5,628 bases of DNA from Enterocloster bolteae (lineage in GTDB: Bacteria; Bacillota_A; Clostridia; Lachnospirales; Lachnospiraceae): positions 1-5,628 of the forward strand of contig JAETTS010000193.1 in NCBI GenBank assembly GCA_021769025.1, read 5' to 3'. Below the pieces are notes generated by a model. That model was not told the origin of the DNA, did no database searches, and worked only from the letters and a program-made list of their open reading frames with translations. This document shows, in pieces, positions 4,674 through 5,628 of the stretch. Position numbers and translations under genes: made by a program. The stretch's first letter is position 1, and each line of letters opens with the position of its first letter.

Positions 4674-5258
4674 ATGGACATGGAGAGAAGAAAACGTGTA
4701 AGAAAACGTATTATAGGCCCAGACATGGGGAAGGAATGGAAAAGAATATGCCTTGGCTGGATACGGACAGTTGTTTTGCTTATCCTTGCAGCGTATCTTT
4801 TGGTGACATATGTGGTTCAGAGAGTGGATGTATATGGTGATTCCATGAGTCCGGTTCTGGACGGGAAAGATGTGCTGCTGGTGGAAAAGCTGACACCCAA
4901 GATCGGAACGCTGGAACGGTTTGACATGGTGGTATTCCGTTATCAGTATCGGGATAATCTGTATTATATCAAACGGATTGTGGGACTTCCGGGAGAGACA
5001 GTACAGATTGCCGACGGGAAGGTATGGATCAACGGTGAAGCCCTGGAGGATGATTTTGGGGTGGAGCCGATTGAGAAAGGAAAGCGGGCAGAGGAGCCCA
5101 TTGTGCTGGGCGAAGATGAGTATTTTGTTCTGGGAGACAACCGGAATCATAGTTCAGACAGCAGAGATTCAGATATCGGAAACTTAAAGAGCCAACAGAT
5201 CGTAGGAAAGGCCATGATCCGGATCTGGCCGGTAAAGAGGATCAAGGTATTCCCTTAA
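4674..5258 (+). CDS. lepB: Type I signal peptidase, second paralogue
   Basis: This is a second S26 signal peptidase, 194 residues. A basic N-terminus (ERRKRVRKR) precedes one transmembrane helix at about residues 29-48, consistent with a short cytoplasmic tail. Box B is VYGDSMSPVL with catalytic Ser57, box C LDGKDVLLVEK, box D IKRIVGLPGE with Lys100, and box E GDNRNHSSDSR (154-164). It shares long stretches with the first copy, such as IVLGEDEYF and the LPGETVQI region, but differs in the anchor and in the residues around the active Ser. ATG 4674 lies 6 bases after the rbgA stop with no good Shine-Dalgarno, so translation is probably coupled to rbgA. GTG 4698, with GGAGAG (4682-4687) ahead, is an alternative start. 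Confidence 0.93.
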   Translation: MDMERRKRVRKRIIGPDMGKEWKRICLGWIRTVVLLILAAYLLVTYVVQRVDVYGDSMSPVLDGKDVLLVEKLTPKIGTLERFDMVVFRYQYRDNLYYIKRIVGLPGETVQIADGKVWINGEALEDDFGVEPIEKGKRAEEPIVLGEDEYFVLGDNRNHSSDSRDSDIGNLKSQQIVGKAMIRIWPVKRIKVFP

Positions 5259-5350
5259 GGGTTGGAGAATATAGGTGATCATGTTGGAGTGAGAGGAAAT
5301 GCCGTATTCTTTGATATAAATTTACATAAATAGGGGAAGGAAATGCTGGT
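5259..5350 (+). other. Spacer between lepB and rnhB, AT-rich, no gene seen
   Basis: This 92-bp gap has an AT-rich stretch (5305-5331, including GATATAAATTTACATAAAT) that could hold a weak promoter, but no convincing -35 and -10 pair is present. A six-codon ORF at 5299 (ATG to TAA) follows AGAGGAA, and a three-codon ORF at 5343 (Met-Leu-Val-stop) overlaps the rnhB start as ATGA. Both are too short to call genes. No terminator hairpin is visible, so rnhB is probably part of the same transcript. Confidence 0.4.
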
Positions 5351-5628
5351 ATGAGGGAATTGGCTGGGGAGAAGCTTGAGAGGGAACTGGAGCGGCTTAG
5401 GCAGATGCGAGAATATGAAGATCAGTATCCGGGGGCAGTCGTCTGCGGAATCGATGAGGCAGGAAGAGGACCTTTGGCCGGGCCGGTGGTAGCCGGGGCA
5501 GTGATTCTTCCCAGGGACTGCCAGATTTTGTATTTGAATGATTCTAAGAAGCTGTCAGAGAAGAAGAGAGAACTTCTGTTTGATGAGATTCAAAAGAAGG
5601 CAGTTTCTTATGGTATCGGGATCGTAGG
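5351..5628 (+). CDS. rnhB: Ribonuclease HII, N-terminal part, 3' truncated by the window
   Basis: RNase HII cleaves RNA in RNA/DNA hybrids and starts removal of single ribonucleotides misincorporated into DNA, using divalent metal. The window holds 92 codons and two bases with no stop. The protein starts [20 protein letters not shown], a charged helical lead-in. It then has [20 protein letters not shown], whose Asp35 and Glu36 in DEAGRG are metal-binding active-site residues, and [12 protein letters not shown] (63-74), a conserved substrate-contact region. The later catalytic Asp residues would lie beyond the window. ATG 5351 is chosen because GGGGAAGGA (5333-5341) is 9 bases upstream. The nearby ATG at 5343 stops at once. 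Placement after rbgA matches B. subtilis. Secure. Confidence 0.95.
   Translation, partial: MRELAGEKLERELERLRQMREYEDQYPGAVVCGIDEAGRGPLAGPVVAGAVILPRDCQILYLNDSKKLSEKKRELLFDEIQKKAVSYGIGIV

Noticed and set aside
4494..5150. 218-codon minus-strand frame across rbgA and the second lepB
   Set aside because: It is long, but wholly antisense to two genes with intact catalytic motifs. The product is His/Ile/Pro-rich without a recognisable domain.
1..5628. A novel defence, mobile or biosynthetic system
   Set aside because: Both strands were read. Every substantial gene is a known housekeeping family in expected order, with no transposase, integrase, CRISPR-like array, toxin-antitoxin pair or unusual reverse-transcriptase or nuclease gene.

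Overview
This window is a housekeeping segment of a low-to-mid GC Firmicute chromosome, most likely a member of class Clostridia and plausibly a Lachnospiraceae (Clostridium cluster XIVa) relative. The placement rests on the gene order, the strong AGGAGG-type ribosome binding sites, the Gly/Met-rich Ffh tail and the protein sequences as remembered. No database search was possible. All genes are on the + strand.

Layout. The 3' end of ffh (SRP GTPase, 1-362) is followed by a 189-bp gap with a marginal 55-codon ORF and several small hairpins. Next come rpsP (ribosomal protein S16), khpA (KH-domain RNA-binding protein), rimM (16S maturation factor) and trmD (tRNA m1G37 methyltransferase). A 225-bp gap follows. 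It carries a 12-bp tandem repeat, a convincing sigma-A promoter with an extended -10, and a short leader before rplS (ribosomal protein L19). A clear intrinsic terminator closes rplS. Then come a type I signal peptidase gene, rbgA (50S assembly GTPase), a second type I signal peptidase gene, and the 5' end of rnhB (RNase HII), which runs off the window.

How it works together. The first block joins protein targeting (Ffh) to ribosome and tRNA maturation. rplS has its own promoter and terminator, so L19 can be made independently of the upstream operon. The second block joins signal-peptide cleavage, 50S assembly and RNA/DNA hybrid removal. It is presumably transcribed by read-through of the rplS terminator or from a promoter I could not identify.

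I see no mobile element, CRISPR array, tRNA or rRNA, and no exotic system. The observations most worth checking are a Glu at the position of the TrmD general-base Asp, two divergent signal peptidases flanking rbgA, a partial duplication of the rimM 3' end, and the rplS promoter/leader region.
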